Positions 50,412 through 60,882 are shown, numbered from the stretch's first letter. The stretch: 64,000 nucleotides of DNA from DATCMU01 sp036563245 (GCA_036563245.1 DATCMU010000047.1:139044-203043); one strand, 5' to 3'. The notes: generated from the letters alone by a model not told the origin. A program made the numbers and translations.

Positions 50412-51896
50412 ATGGTGGCGGTACAGCGGCTTCATCCACAAAAGGAGGAAAGCTACAGGGTTGCACCGCACAATGTTGAGGCCGAGCAGGCGCTTCTGGG
50501 CGCGATCATGGTCAACAACGAGGCGTTCTACCGGGTCTCGGATTTTCTGCTCGGCGAACACTTCTACGAACCGATTCACCGCGAGATCTATGAGGTTTGC
50601 GGCAAGATCATCCGGGCCGGCAAGACCGCAACCCCCATCACCGCGAAGACTTTTCTTCCCGACGACCTGATCGCCGACATCACGATGGCGCAGTATCTGG
50701 CGCGCCTCGCCGCCGAAGCGACGACCGTGATCAATGCCTATGACTACGGACGTACGGTCTACGATCTGGCGCTGCGGCGCGCGCTGATCCTGATCGGCGA
50801 GGAGATGACCGAGGTCGCCTACGAGGCCGATGTCGAGGCGACGCCTTCCAGGCAGATCGAAGAGGCCGAGAAGCGCCTGTTCGAACTGGCCGAAAAGGGC
50901 AACTATAACAGCGGATTCCAGGGGTTTTCGCTCGCCCTGCAGGCCGCGATCGAAATGGCGGGGGAAGCTTATAGCCGCGACGGCTCGCTTTCGGGCACGG
51001 CCACCGGCCTGACCGATCTCGACCGGCAGATGGGCGGTTTGCAGCGCTCGGACCTGATCATCCTTGCGGGGCGCCCGGGCATGGCCAAGACCTCGCTCGC
51101 CACCAATATCGCATTCAGCGTGGCCCAGGCCTACAAGGCGGAGCCGACGCCTGACGGGCACATGCGCACGGTCAACGGCGGCGTGGTGGGCTTCTTCTCG
51201 CTCGAAATGAGCGCGGAGCAGCTTGCAACGCGTATTCTTTCCGCGGAATCGGGCATTTCTTCCTCCGATATCCGGCGCGGCAATATCCACGAGAGCCAGT
51301 TCTCGAAGCTGGTCGATACCTCGCGTATCCTCGAGCGGGTGCCCCTGTTCATCGACGATACCGGTGGATTGAGCGTGGCCCAGCTCGCGGCGCGGGCCCG
51401 ACGGCTGAAGCGCCAGAAGGGCCTCGACCTGCTGATCATCGACTATTTGCAGCTTCTGTCCGGTTCTGGCCGGCGCAGCGACAACCGCGTGCAGGAACTC
51501 ACCGAGATCACCACCACGCTCAAGGCTCTGGCCAAGGAGCTGGAAATCCCGATCATCGCGTTGTCCCAGCTTTCCCGCCAGGTCGAATCGCGCGACGACA
51601 AGCGGCCGCAGCTTTCCGACCTTCGCGAATCCGGCTCCATCGAGCAGGACGCGGACGTGGTGCTGTTCATCTATCGTGACGAATACTACCTGAAGAACAA
51701 GGAACCCAAGGAAGGCACGCCCGAGCACCTTGCCTGGCAGGGGGAGATGGAAAAGGTGCACGGACTGGCCGAGGTCATCATTGGCAAGCAGCGTCACGGA
51801 CCGACCGGAACGGTGCGGCTGATGTTCGAGGCCAACCTGACCAAGTTCACAAATCTCGCCCCCAATGATTACTATTCGGCCCGGATCGAGGACTGA
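50412..51896 (+). CDS. dnaB: Replicative DNA helicase
   Basis: A 494-residue DnaB. The N-terminal domain begins with VAPHNVEAEQALLGAIM; the RecA-like C-terminal domain has Walker A ILAGRPGMAKTSLATNIA (Ala-Lys-Thr variant GMAKTS), VVGFFSLEMSAEQLATR, Walker B LLIIDYLQLL and SDLRESGSIEQDADVV. It unwinds DNA ahead of the fork as a hexamer. The start at 50412 is chosen by family alignment. It overlaps alr by one base (TGATG). A candidate CtrA box precedes it. Confidence 0.97.
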   Translation: MVAVQRLHPQKEESYRVAPHNVEAEQALLGAIMVNNEAFYRVSDFLLGEHFYEPIHREIYEVCGKIIRAGKTATPITAKTFLPDDLIADITMAQYLARLAAEATTVINAYDYGRTVYDLALRRALILIGEEMTEVAYEADVEATPSRQIEEAEKRLFELAEKGNYNSGFQGFSLALQAAIEMAGEAYSRDGSLSGTATGLTDLDRQMGGLQRSDLIILAGRPGMAKTSLATNIAFSVAQAYKAEPTPDGHMRTVNGGVVGFFSLEMSAEQLATRILSAESGISSSDIRRGNIHESQFSKLVDTSRILERVPLFIDDTGGLSVAQLAARARRLKRQKGLDLLIIDYLQLLSGSGRRSDNRVQELTEITTTLKALAKELEIPIIALSQLSRQVESRDDKRPQLSDLRESGSIEQDADVVLFIYRDEYYLKNKEPKEGTPEHLAWQGEMEKVHGLAEVIIGKQRHGPTGTVRLMFEANLTKFTNLAPNDYYSARIED

Positions 51897-53035
51897 TGAA
51901 CGACATTTCAGCGCAAACCGGGCTGACGGGACGCCTCACCGTCGATCTCGGCGCGATCGTGAGAAACTGGCGGGCCCTGGACAAGGTGAGCGAAGGGGTG
52001 CTGACCGGGGCGGTCGTGAAGGCCGACGCCTACGGGGTGGGCCTTGTTCCTGCCTCGCGGGCCCTGTTCGCGGCCGGCGCACGCTTCTTCTTTGTTGCGA
52101 CGCCGGACGAGGCGGTCAACCTCAGATCCGCCCTGCCGGAGGCGCACATCTTCGTGCTCGATGGCCTCTACCCCGGCGCGGCGGCGCTCTATGCGCACGA
52201 GCGGCTGATGCCCGCGATCTGCTCGCTGGGCATGCTGGAGGAATGGCTGCGCTATTGCGCGGAAAAGGGGCAGGCGTTCCCCGCCGCGCTGCATTTCGAC
52301 ACCGGGATGAACAGGCTCGGGATCAGGCTGGGGGAACTGTCGATCGTGCGCGGCCACATGGCGCAACTGGGCTACCAGCCGCAGATGGTCATGAGCCATT
52401 TCGCCTGCGCAGACCAGCCCAGCCATGAAAAGAACCGCACGCAACTGGCGCTTTTCCAGTCGCTGATGACCCAATTCCCCAACATTCCGGCCTCCATGGC
52501 CAATTCCGCCGCGCTGATGACATCGCGCGCGCATCACTTCCAGCTGGTGCGTCCCGGTATCGCCCTGTTCGGCGGACGCGCGGTGAGCGGACGGCGCAAC
52601 CCGATGATGCCCACGGTGCGGCTGGAGATCCCCATCCTGCAGGTCAAGGAGGCAAAGACCGGCGAGACGGTGGGTTACGGCGCAACCCAGACCCTGACCC
52701 GGGACAGCCGGCTCGCCATTCTCGGCATTGGCTATGCCGACGGGCTGTTTCGCGCGCTTTCGGGCTCCAACACCCGGCCGGGCGGCAAGGTGGCGATCAG
52801 GGGCAAGCCCTGCCCCATTCTTGGGCGCGTTTCCATGGACCTTGTGGTGGTCGATATTACCGAGCTTGGCGGCGATATCCCCCTGCCCGGCGAAATGGCC
52901 GAAGTGCTCGGCAACACCGTGATGGTGGACGACCTTGCCGATGCCGCGGGCACCATCGGCTATGAGATCCTCACCTCGCTCAAGGGGCGCTATCCGCGCG
53001 AGTACATCAACGCACCTCTCGCAATGGGCGCCTGA
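51896..53035 (+). CDS. alr: Alanine racemase
   Basis: A 379-residue PLP enzyme making D-alanine for peptidoglycan. Lys42 in VVKADAYGVGL binds PLP, and the N-terminal TIM-barrel features LDGLYPGAAALY, HFDTGMNRLGIR and MSHFACAD are present; the second catalytic Tyr is in TVGYGATQTL, and the C-terminal domain has GRVSMDLVVVDIT. It is translationally coupled to dnaB (TGATG) and followed 7 nt later by radA. Confidence 0.96.
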   Translation: MNDISAQTGLTGRLTVDLGAIVRNWRALDKVSEGVLTGAVVKADAYGVGLVPASRALFAAGARFFFVATPDEAVNLRSALPEAHIFVLDGLYPGAAALYAHERLMPAICSLGMLEEWLRYCAEKGQAFPAALHFDTGMNRLGIRLGELSIVRGHMAQLGYQPQMVMSHFACADQPSHEKNRTQLALFQSLMTQFPNIPASMANSAALMTSRAHHFQLVRPGIALFGGRAVSGRRNPMMPTVRLEIPILQVKEAKTGETVGYGATQTLTRDSRLAILGIGYADGLFRALSGSNTRPGGKVAIRGKPCPILGRVSMDLVVVDITELGGDIPLPGEMAEVLGNTVMVDDLADAAGTIGYEILTSLKGRYPREYINAPLAMGA

Positions 53036-53042
53036 TCCGGCC

Positions 53043-54437
53043 ATGGCCCGCTCCCGGCTCAGCTATGTCTGCCAATCCTGCGGCGCGGTCTCGGCGCGCT
53101 GGACCGGCCGCTGCGAGAATTGCGGCGAATGGAATACCATCGTCGAGGAGGTCACGGACGGCGGCGTCGGGGGCGGCCCCAAGACGGCGAAGGCGGCCGG
53201 CCGGCCGGTCGAACTGGTGTCGCTGGCCGGCGAGATGGAAGATGCGGCGCGGGTCGAAACGGGCATCATCGAACTTGACCGGGTGACGGGTGGCGGTTTC
53301 GTGCGCGGATCGACGCTGCTGGTCGGCGGCGATCCCGGCATCGGCAAGTCGACGCTATTATTGCAGGCCGCGGCGGCGCTGGTGGAGAGCGGACGGCGTG
53401 TCGTCTACGTTTCCGGCGAGGAGGCGGTGGCGCAGGTGCGGCTGAGGGCGTCGCGGCTGGGCCTTGCCGACCGGGCGGTGGAACTTGCCAGCGAGACCAA
53501 TGTGGAGACGATCCTGGCCACGCTCCAGCATGGCAGCGCGCCCGATCTCGTCATCATCGACAGTATCCAGACCCTGTGGACCGACCGGGTGGACAGCGCG
53601 CCCGGCACGGTGACCCAGGTGCGCACCAGCGCCCAGGCCATGACCCGTTTCGCCAAGAAGAGCGGCGCGGCCGTGGTTCTTGTGGGGCACGTCACCAAGG
53701 ATGGGCAGATCGCCGGGCCTCGCGTGGTCGAGCATATGGTCGATGCCGTGCTCTATTTCGAGGGGGATGCCAGCCACACCTTCCGCATCCTGCGCGGGGT
53801 GAAGAACCGCTATGGCCCGACAGATGAGATCGGCGTGTTCGAGATGACCACGCTGGGGCTGCGCGAGGTGAGCAATCCGTCCGCCCTGTTCCTCGACCAG
53901 CGCGACAAGGATGCGGCAGGGTCGGCCGTATTCGCCGGGATGGAAGGCACAAGGCCGGTGCTGGTCGAAATCCAGGCCCTCGTGGCGCCCTCGCCGCTGG
54001 GTACGCCGCGACGCGCGGTCGTGGGCTGGGATTCGAGCCGTCTGTCCATGGTGCTCGCCGTGCTCGAGACGCGCTGCGGCGTCCGGATCGGAGCCAACGA
54101 CATCTATCTCAACGTGGCGGGCGGGCTCAAGATCAACGAACCGGCGGCAGACCTTGCGGTTGCGGCGGCCCTGATCTCGTCGCTGACCGGAGCGCCCTTG
54201 CCGCCCGACACGGTCTATTTCGGCGAAATCAGCCTTTCGGGCGGGGTGCGCCCGGTCGTCCACACGCCCTTGCGGCTGCGGGAGGCCTCGAAACTGGGTT
54301 TTTCGGCCGCCTGCACCGCCCAATTGGGTTCGCGCGAACGCGGTAGCGGCGAGATTTACGTGCACGAATTCAACGCGCTGGCCGATCTCGTCGGCCGCAT
54401 CGCGGCCGGGGCGCCGCAGCGCGAAGGGGATGATTAG
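53043..54437 (+). CDS. radA: DNA repair protein RadA (branch-migration ATPase)
   Basis: A 464-residue RadA/Sms. A four-Cys zinc finger (C10, C13, C24, C27) opens the protein, followed by the RecA-like ATPase with Walker A GGDPGIGKST, the RadA-specific KNRYGPTDEIGVF motif, and a C-terminal Lon-protease-like domain (NDIYLNVAGGLKINEPAADL). It processes recombination intermediates. The start at 53043 is chosen because the zinc finger begins there. It lies 7 nt behind alr. Confidence 0.96.
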   Translation: MARSRLSYVCQSCGAVSARWTGRCENCGEWNTIVEEVTDGGVGGGPKTAKAAGRPVELVSLAGEMEDAARVETGIIELDRVTGGGFVRGSTLLVGGDPGIGKSTLLLQAAAALVESGRRVVYVSGEEAVAQVRLRASRLGLADRAVELASETNVETILATLQHGSAPDLVIIDSIQTLWTDRVDSAPGTVTQVRTSAQAMTRFAKKSGAAVVLVGHVTKDGQIAGPRVVEHMVDAVLYFEGDASHTFRILRGVKNRYGPTDEIGVFEMTTLGLREVSNPSALFLDQRDKDAAGSAVFAGMEGTRPVLVEIQALVAPSPLGTPRRAVVGWDSSRLSMVLAVLETRCGVRIGANDIYLNVAGGLKINEPAADLAVAAALISSLTGAPLPPDTVYFGEISLSGGVRPVVHTPLRLREASKLGFSAACTAQLGSRERGSGEIYVHEFNALADLVGRIAAGAPQREGDD

Positions 54438-54521
54438 GGGTAAGTGCCGCTCGGCCCTTGGATTTGGGCGCGGAAGCGGATAAACGAAGCGCTTGTCAGC
54501 AACTCGCGGGGTCTTGGGTTC

Positions 54522-55163
54522 ATGTTCACCGCTTTCGACGTCGGCGTCGGCGTCCTCGTCCTGATCTCGGCCCTTCTGGCGACCGTGCGCGGCCTGACGC
54601 GCGAAGTGCTGTCCTTGTTGACCTGGGCCGGCTCGGCAGCCCTGGCGGTCTATATGTGGCACTATCACCCCGAGATCGCGCGCGGCTACATTCGCGAACA
54701 GGTCGTGGCCGACGTGACAACTGTGGCGGCGACCTTCCTGGTCTCGCTGATCGTGCTGCACCTGCTCACCATGCGGATCGCCGATTTCGTGGTCGATTCC
54801 AAGATCGGCCCGCTCGACCGCACGCTCGGCTTCGTGTTCGGCGCGGCGCGGGGGCTCCTGATCGCGGTGGTGGTGGTGGTGTTCGGGCAATGGCTGTTTT
54901 CCAACAACCTGCCCTCCTGGGCGCAAGGGTCGAAGTCCCTGCCCATGCTTTCGAGCTTTGGTGACGGGTTGATCGCGGTGCTGCCCAACGATCTGGAACA
55001 GCAGGTCAACGACATGCTGCAGCGCGGCGGCGCCCCCGACCAGCTGCAGGCCGGCGACAATCCGGGCGACCAGAGCACCGACCTGGGCGAACAGGAACTG
55101 GGGTCGGATACGCTGGAGAATGGCGCCCCGCCCCCGGACGGCGGAACCGGCGCCGGTCAGTAA
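54522..55163 (+). CDS. cvpA: CvpA family membrane protein
   Basis: A 213-residue inner-membrane protein. Four hydrophobic segments are seen in the first 135 residues, with the family stretches VRGLTREVLSLLTWAGSAAL and LDRTLGFVFGAARGLLIAV. The C-terminal 60 residues are hydrophilic and rich in Gly, Asp and Gln. CvpA is required for colicin V production in E. coli and is found beside purF in many bacteria, as here. The start at 54522 (MFTAFDVGVG) is chosen because the first helix starts there. Confidence 0.92.
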   Translation: MFTAFDVGVGVLVLISALLATVRGLTREVLSLLTWAGSAALAVYMWHYHPEIARGYIREQVVADVTTVAATFLVSLIVLHLLTMRIADFVVDSKIGPLDRTLGFVFGAARGLLIAVVVVVFGQWLFSNNLPSWAQGSKSLPMLSSFGDGLIAVLPNDLEQQVNDMLQRGGAPDQLQAGDNPGDQSTDLGEQELGSDTLENGAPPPDGGTGAGQ

Positions 55164-55295
55164 CGGGCCTGTGCCCGCCACGCAAGCTGTCGGCTTGCAT
55201 CGTGTGGCGCTTGGCCGTAAGGGTGGCCTTGCGGGACCGGGCCCGCGCAGCATCGAACAGGTGACAGCTTGGCTGGAAAAGCGGAGTCGACCGAT

Positions 55296-56783
55296 ATGCG
55301 GGACGACCAGTTCTCTCTCGATTTCGACGGTGACACGCTGCGCGAGGAGTGCGGCGTATTCGGCATTCTGGGCAATGCCGACGCGGCGGCGCTGACCGCG
55401 CTGGGCCTGCATTCGCTGCAGCATCGCGGGCAGGAAGCGGCCGGGGTCGTCACCTTCGACGGCCAGCATTTCCATTCAGAGCGGCATCTGGGTCTGGTTG
55501 GCGACCACTTCACCGACCCCTCGATCATCTCGCGGCTGCCGGGCAGCGCGGCCATGGGCCATGTGCGCTATTCGACCACGGGGGAAACCCTGCTGCGCAA
55601 CGTCCAGCCGCTGTTTGCCGAACTCGAGGCAGGTGGCATTGCGATTGCCCATAACGGCAATTTCACCAATGGGCTCACGCTGCGCCAGCAACTGATCGCA
55701 GACGGGGCGATCTGCCAGTCGACCTCGGACACCGAGGTGGTGCTGCACCTGATCGCCAGGTCCAAGAAGACCAATTCCGGCGAACGGTTCATCGATGCGA
55801 TCTCGCAGATGGAAGGCGGGTTCTCGCTGGTGGCGCTGACCCGCACCAAGCTGATCGGCGCGCGCGACCCCAACGGGATCCGGCCGCTTGTGCTCGGCGA
55901 CCTCGACGGCAAGCCGATCTTCGCCTCGGAGACATGCGCGCTCGACATCATCGGCGCGAAATTCGTCCGCGACGTGGAGAATGGCGAAGTCGTCATCTGC
56001 GAGACCCAGCCGGACGGCACGATCTCGATCCAGTCGTTCCGCCCCTTCCCCCGGATGCCCGAGCGTATTTGCCTGTTCGAATATGTCTATTTCGCCCGGC
56101 CCGACTCCGTTGTCGCCGGACGCAGCGTCTATTCGGTGCGCAAGCGCATGGGCGCGGCCCTGGCCCGCGAAGCGGCGGTCGAGGCCGATGTCGTCGTGCC
56201 CGTACCGGATGGCGGCACCCCCGCCGCCATCGGCTATGCGCAGGAAAGCGGCATTCCCTTCGAACTGGGGATCATCCGCAATCACTATGTGGGACGCACC
56301 TTCATCGAGCCGACCCAGCAGATCCGGGCGCTCGGCGTACGCCTGAAACACTCGGCCAATCGCGAACAGATCGCGGGGCGGCGCGTCGTGCTGGTCGACG
56401 ATTCGATCGTACGCGGCACCACGTCGATGAAGATCGTGAGCATGATCCGCGAGGCGGGCGCGCGTGAAGTCCATGTGCGCGTGGCGAGCCCGATGATCAC
56501 GCATTCGGACTATTACGGGATCGATACGCCGGATCCGGAGAAGCTGCTGGCCAACCAGTTCGCCAATCTGGAGGAAATGTGCCGGCATATCGGAGCGGAT
56601 TCGCTGCAGTTCCTGTCCATAGAGGGGCTTTATGACGCCGTGGGCGGCCTCACGCGCAACGCGGACCATCCCCAATTTGCCGATCACTGCTTTACCGGCG
56701 ACTATCCCACCCAGTTGACCGACCTCACCGGCCGCACCAGAAGCGACCCAAAACGGATCTCCTTGCTCAGGGAAGCCGGCTGA
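55296..56783 (+). CDS. purF: Amidophosphoribosyltransferase
   Basis: A 495-residue PurF, first committed enzyme of purine synthesis. Cys19 in REECGVFGI is the glutaminase nucleophile, exposed after removal of a short propeptide. The glutaminase domain continues with GLHSLQHRGQEAAG and HNGNFTNG; the phosphoribosyltransferase domain has the PRPP motif VVLVDDSIVRGTT. The ATG at 55296 has a GGAG site about 10 nt upstream; an in-frame TTG at 55269 is a weaker alternative. It follows cvpA, and its stop is two bases before the SDR start. Confidence 0.96.
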   Translation: MRDDQFSLDFDGDTLREECGVFGILGNADAAALTALGLHSLQHRGQEAAGVVTFDGQHFHSERHLGLVGDHFTDPSIISRLPGSAAMGHVRYSTTGETLLRNVQPLFAELEAGGIAIAHNGNFTNGLTLRQQLIADGAICQSTSDTEVVLHLIARSKKTNSGERFIDAISQMEGGFSLVALTRTKLIGARDPNGIRPLVLGDLDGKPIFASETCALDIIGAKFVRDVENGEVVICETQPDGTISIQSFRPFPRMPERICLFEYVYFARPDSVVAGRSVYSVRKRMGAALAREAAVEADVVVPVPDGGTPAAIGYAQESGIPFELGIIRNHYVGRTFIEPTQQIRALGVRLKHSANREQIAGRRVVLVDDSIVRGTTSMKIVSMIREAGAREVHVRVASPMITHSDYYGIDTPDPEKLLANQFANLEEMCRHIGADSLQFLSIEGLYDAVGGLTRNADHPQFADHCFTGDYPTQLTDLTGRTRSDPKRISLLREAG

Positions 56784-56784
56784 C

Positions 56785-57519
56785 ATGACCGAACACAAGG
56801 ATCTGAGCGGGCGCGTGGTGCTCGTCACCGGGGCATCGCGCGGCATCGGATTTTCCGCTGCCCGCGAGGTGGCAAGGCGGGGCGCCCATGTCGTGGCCGT
56901 CGCCCGGACTGTCGGCGGCCTCGAGGATCTCGACGACCAGGTGCAGGCGCTCGGCAGCTCGGCCACGCTGGTCCCGCTCGACCTCAAGGACGGGGATGCC
57001 ATCGACCGGCTCGGTGCGGCGATATTCGAGCGCTGGGGCCATCTTGACGGGTTGATCGGAAATGCCGGCCAATTGGGGATCATCAGCCCCCTGCCCCATA
57101 TCGACCCGCAGGAATGGGAAAAGGTATTCGCCATCAACGTGACGGCCAATTTCCGGCTGATCCGCTCGATGGACCTGCTCCTGCGCCAGTCCGACGCGGG
57201 GCGCCTTGTGTTCGTGTCCTCCGGCGCGGCCAGGGGATGCCATCCGAACTGGGGCGCCTACTCGGCCAGCAAGGCGGCGCTGGACGCCATGATCAAGACC
57301 TATGCGGCCGAGATGCAGTCCACCGCGGTCAAGGCGAACATCTTCTATCCCGGCGTCGTGCGCACCGCGATGCGCGCCAAGGCCATGCCCGGAGAAGATC
57401 CCGATACCCTGCCCCATCCCGACGAGGTCGCGGGGGCGCTGGTCGACCTGATCGACCCGGGCTACACCGAAACCGGCAAGCTCTACAACGTGCGGACGGG
57501 AACGGCCGAAGACCTTTGA
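56785..57519 (+). CDS. Short-chain dehydrogenase/reductase
   Basis: A 244-residue SDR with the NAD(P)-binding motif TGASRGIGFSAA, an NAG variant in LIGNAGQLGIIS (usual NNAG replaced by GNAG), catalytic Ser in VSSGAARG and Tyr/Lys in AYSASKAALD. It follows purF directly, with one base between the stop and the ATG, so it is co-transcribed. Substrate unknown; the pairing with purF is common in alphaproteobacteria. Confidence 0.9.
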   Translation: MTEHKDLSGRVVLVTGASRGIGFSAAREVARRGAHVVAVARTVGGLEDLDDQVQALGSSATLVPLDLKDGDAIDRLGAAIFERWGHLDGLIGNAGQLGIISPLPHIDPQEWEKVFAINVTANFRLIRSMDLLLRQSDAGRLVFVSSGAARGCHPNWGAYSASKAALDAMIKTYAAEMQSTAVKANIFYPGVVRTAMRAKAMPGEDPDTLPHPDEVAGALVDLIDPGYTETGKLYNVRTGTAEDL

Positions 57520-57607
57520 GTAGGCGCATTCGGCTTTCGTGAAGAGAGTCAATCGTCGGCGCCAAGGGCCTGTGTCGAAGCGTCTTTTGCCGGTCCGGCG
57601 CTTGCCT

Positions 57608-58354
57608 TCAGCGCAGCAGCCAGCGAAACGCTCTGCGCAGTTCGGCTGCACCGTTGCGCTCGTACCAGCGGCCGTGGGCGATGATTACCCGCTCCGGGTC
57701 GAGGGCGATCAAATCGCCAATCAGGGCCCGCAGACGGTCGCGGCGGCGCCAGAAGCCAATGCGCATGTCGCGCGGCATCTGTCCGTCCGGGTCGGCGACG
57801 CCGCCGGCGCGGATCAGCCAGCGCATCCACCCCGGATGTACCCGCTTCTGCTCGAAATTCTCGATGAGGTCGGTCAGGATCAGCGTGCGCGTCATGCGAT
57901 CGAAGAAGATCAATTCGGTCATGAAGTCGCCAACCGCGGCAAACGTGTCGATCCGTTCCGCCCAGGGATAGTCGCCGCGCCCGTTGATCACGTTGAGCGG
58001 GAAGTCGAGCCGTCCGCGCGCCGCCTGCTTGACGCGCGGCGCAACGAACACTTCGGCATAGGGATAGGCCTTGTGCCATTGCGGCATCCACCAGTGGTGG
58101 ATGCGATTGGGCGCGATCAGCCAGAATACCGTGCCAATGGCGCTGATTTCCTCGACCATGTCCCGGGTCAACTCGGTCGGCGAATGCACGAACAGCCGCC
58201 CGCCGGGCAGCCGGACAATAGTCATGCGGGTGGGAAACGGCACATGGAACGGCCCGGGCCCGAAGTCGATCGCCGGCCCGTCCACAATCCAGACATTTGC
58301 TGCGACCGGCTTGAGCGTGCTGGTCGGTTCATAAAGATCAACCTGGCCGACCAT
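57608..58354 (-). CDS. DUF4336 family protein (metallo-beta-lactamase-like fold)
   Basis: 248 residues from the ATG at 58354; a GTG at 58402 is also in frame. The N-terminal DLYEPTSTLKPVAANVWIVD and the later PTRMTIVRLPGGRLFVHSP resemble the start of the DUF4336 family, a variant of the metallo-beta-lactamase fold; LIAPNRIHHWWMPQWHKAYP sits where the usual HxHxDH metal site is expected, so the classic metal site is altered. Function unknown. Monocistronic and convergent with the SDR gene. Confidence 0.8.
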   Translation of the reverse strand: MVGQVDLYEPTSTLKPVAANVWIVDGPAIDFGPGPFHVPFPTRMTIVRLPGGRLFVHSPTELTRDMVEEISAIGTVFWLIAPNRIHHWWMPQWHKAYPYAEVFVAPRVKQAARGRLDFPLNVINGRGDYPWAERIDTFAAVGDFMTELIFFDRMTRTLILTDLIENFEQKRVHPGWMRWLIRAGGVADPDGQMPRDMRIGFWRRRDRLRALIGDLIALDPERVIIAHGRWYERNGAAELRRAFRWLLR

Positions 58355-58431
58355 ACGCCGAACCTGCCCCCGAATGGACTGCCCTGAAATCTCGCCGCGC
58401 ACCGGCGCCGGGCGATCCTAATGCGGATTAG

Positions 58432-59871
58432 TTAACCGCGTTTGCCTTCCTTTGCGAAGGGGTTAGTTCCGCCACGCAGCCACAACCGGAGCGGCACGCC
58501 GGGCAGATCGAAGGCCTGGCGCAATCCATTGGCGAGATATCGCACATAGGAGCTGGGCAGGCTGTCGGGCTGCGAGCAGAAGATGATGAAACTGGGGGGC
58601 CGGGTCTTGGCCTGCGTCATGTAGCGCAGCCTGATCCGCCGGCCCGAGGATGCGGGCGGGGGATGCCCGTCGACCATTCCCGCCAGCCAGCGATTGAGCC
58701 GCGCCGTCGAAATCCGCGCGTTCCAGGTCTTTTCGACCGAAAGCGCCGCGGCCATGAGCTTGTCGAGATTGCGCCCCGTCAGGCCCGAAAGGGTGACCAG
58801 CGGCACGCCCTTGACCTGGGGCAGCAGCCGCTCGCAGGCCTCGCGGAGACTGGCAAGCGTTGCCTGCTTGTCCTCGATCAGGTCCCACTTGTTCACCGCG
58901 ATCACCAGACCACGGCCCTCGCGTTCCACAAGGTCAGCCAGTTGCAGGTCCTGCTTCTCGAAAGGCTGGGTGGCGTCGAGCAGCAAAACCACGATCTCGG
59001 CGAACTGGATGGAGCGCAGGGAATCCGAGACCGCCAGCTTTTCGAGCTTCTGCTGCACGCGGGCCCGGCGGCGTATTCCAGCAGTATCGACAAGATGGAT
59101 GGGGCGCCCGCGCCATTCCCAGGGGACAAGGATGGAGTCGCGGGTGATCCCGGCCTCCGGGCCGGTCAGCAGCCGGTCCTCGCCTACCAGGCGGTTGATC
59201 AGCGTCGATTTTCCCGCATTGGGCCGCCCGATGATCGCAACATTGAGCGGTCGTGTCGGATCCCAGCCGATCGCGGGCTTGCCGGTTTCCGGATCGAGAT
59301 CGACTTCGACGACCGGCTTGAGATCCTCGAATTCGTCCCGCGTGGCATCCACCGCCTCACCGCGACGCTCGGCGGCTTCGTCCACCGCATTGGCGACGAT
59401 GGCGTAGAGATCGGCAAGACCAAGGCCATGCTCGGCGGAAAGAGCGATCGGCTCCCCGAAACCAAGGGAGAACGCCTCGTTCAGTCCCGGTTCGGCGGCC
59501 TTGCCCTCGGCCTTGTTGGCCACAAGATGCACGGGCTTGTCGGCCTTGCGCAGCAATTGGGCGAAATGCTCGTCGACCGGGGTGACGCCGGCCCGCGCAT
59601 CGATCATGAGCAGGATGACGTCGGCCTCGGCAATGGCCGCCTCGGTCTGCCGGCGCATCCGTGCCTCAAGGCTATCGTCGGTGGCATCCTCGAAGCCGGC
59701 CGTGTCGACAATCGTGAAATAGAGATCGCCGATGCGGCCCTGCCCGGCGCGTCGGTCACGGGTGACGCCGGGGGTATCGTCCACCAGCGCGACCTTGCGG
59801 CCCACCAGCCTGTTGAACAGGGTGGACTTGCCGACATTGGGGCGGCCGACAATGGCAACAGTCACGGACAT
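58432..59871 (-). CDS. der: Ribosome biogenesis GTPase Der
   Basis: A 479-residue protein with two tandem GTPase domains, unique to Der/EngA. Domain 1 starts [20 protein letters not shown]; domain 2 has [19 protein letters not shown], each followed by DTPG or DTAG and a NKxD motif (NKAE variant in domain 1, NKWD in domain 2). A KH-like domain lies at the C-terminus. It acts in 50S subunit maturation. The YfgM-like gene lies immediately upstream on the same strand (35 nt). Confidence 0.97.
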   Translation of the reverse strand: MSVTVAIVGRPNVGKSTLFNRLVGRKVALVDDTPGVTRDRRAGQGRIGDLYFTIVDTAGFEDATDDSLEARMRRQTEAAIAEADVILLMIDARAGVTPVDEHFAQLLRKADKPVHLVANKAEGKAAEPGLNEAFSLGFGEPIALSAEHGLGLADLYAIVANAVDEAAERRGEAVDATRDEFEDLKPVVEVDLDPETGKPAIGWDPTRPLNVAIIGRPNAGKSTLINRLVGEDRLLTGPEAGITRDSILVPWEWRGRPIHLVDTAGIRRRARVQQKLEKLAVSDSLRSIQFAEIVVLLLDATQPFEKQDLQLADLVEREGRGLVIAVNKWDLIEDKQATLASLREACERLLPQVKGVPLVTLSGLTGRNLDKLMAAALSVEKTWNARISTARLNRWLAGMVDGHPPPASSGRRIRLRYMTQAKTRPPSFIIFCSQPDSLPSSYVRYLANGLRQAFDLPGVPLRLWLRGGTNPFAKEGKRG

Positions 59872-59906
59872 CGGCCGGGCCTCGACTAGCGGCGTTGGGT
59901 TGGCGG

Positions 59907-60692
59907 TCAGTTGCCCGCCGGAGCAGCAGCGCCGGCAGCCGGAGCCGCGGCGTCAGCAGCCGGGGCGGCAGCGCCGGCAGCCGGGGCGGCAGGGGTCGTC
60001 GCGGCATCGCCAGCGTTCTGGGCGGTGTCGGGCGACTTGGCCCCCTCGGACGCAAGCTGGCCGGTATAGAGCGCCACGCGCAACAGCATCTGCTGGGGCA
60101 CCTGCGGGTCGGCCGAGATTTCCTTGAACGTGGCAAGCGCGGCATCCAGGTCGCCAGCCTTGTACTGGGCGAGCCCCACCGCCTCGCGCGCGGCGTTGCG
60201 CATCGGGTCTTCAGGCGTGATCAGCCCGCCGACGCGCGCCTTGACAGCCTCGACGTCACCCTCGTCGACCAGCAGATAGCCTGCAAGCACCAGTGCGAGT
60301 TCGCGCAGCCGCGTGTCGGTCAGGGTCGAGCTCAGCGCGTCATAGGCGGCCACGGCTTCCTTGGTCTTGCCGTCCTGGGCAAGCAGATCGGCCTGCTTGA
60401 AGCGGGCGAGCGTGGGGTAGCCGCCCGAGCCGCTGGCAACCACTTCGTTCAGCGCCGCCTGGGCGTCGGCCATGTCACCCTTGGAGACCTTGTCCAGCGC
60501 CGCGAAGAAGGCATCGGACGAGCGCGCCGCCACCGACTGCCTGTACCAGCTCCAGCCCTCGTATCCCGCCACGAGCAGGACGATGGCAATCGCCCCGCCG
60601 ATGACGAAGGGGGCATAGCGCTGCCAGAATTGGCGCATGCGATCGCTGCGCAGTTCTTCTTCGACTTCGTGAAAGATCGATTGTTCCGACAT
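59907..60692 (-). CDS. YfgM-like tetratricopeptide membrane protein
   Basis: 261 residues with one membrane helix ([19 protein letters not shown]) about 30 residues from the N-terminus and a TPR-like periplasmic part (TPR_21 type). It begins [20 protein letters not shown], typical of the YfgM group, an ancillary Sec-translocon partner in E. coli encoded beside bamB and der. Here der follows, but bamB is not in this interval. The C-terminal 45 residues are an Ala/Pro/Gly repeat that is unlike the family core. Confidence 0.85.
   Translation of the reverse strand: MSEQSIFHEVEEELRSDRMRQFWQRYAPFVIGGAIAIVLLVAGYEGWSWYRQSVAARSSDAFFAALDKVSKGDMADAQAALNEVVASGSGGYPTLARFKQADLLAQDGKTKEAVAAYDALSSTLTDTRLRELALVLAGYLLVDEGDVEAVKARVGGLITPEDPMRNAAREAVGLAQYKAGDLDAALATFKEISADPQVPQQMLLRVALYTGQLASEGAKSPDTAQNAGDAATTPAAPAAGAAAPAADAAAPAAGAAAPAGN
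59910..60003 (-). repeat. Ala/Pro-rich coding repeat at the 3' end of the YfgM-like gene
   Basis: The last codons encode repeated units [17 protein letters not shown], with near-identical GCCGGGGCGGCAGC-type DNA units. The nucleotide units are similar enough for slippage, so length may vary between strains. Confidence 0.75.
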
Positions 60693-60882
60693 GTCTGGCT
60701 CTGGCTGGTTATGCGTTGCGGCGCCGAGGGTTCGGCAAATACGATGGTCGGCCCCGTTTATAGCATGCCACCGGCAAAGGAAAGCGCCTCAAGGGCCCCG
60801 GCGGCCAAACGCCCTCCGGCCCCCGATGCCTTGAAACGGGCATGGCAATCGCCGATGCTTCATGGGGGCAAGGAGATGCCGG

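Noticed and set aside
53358..55475. Very long antisense reading frame (705 codons) over radA and cvpA
   Set aside because: Arises from codon bias in GC-rich DNA; it lies opposite recognisable genes and its protein is His/Arg-rich without domain character.
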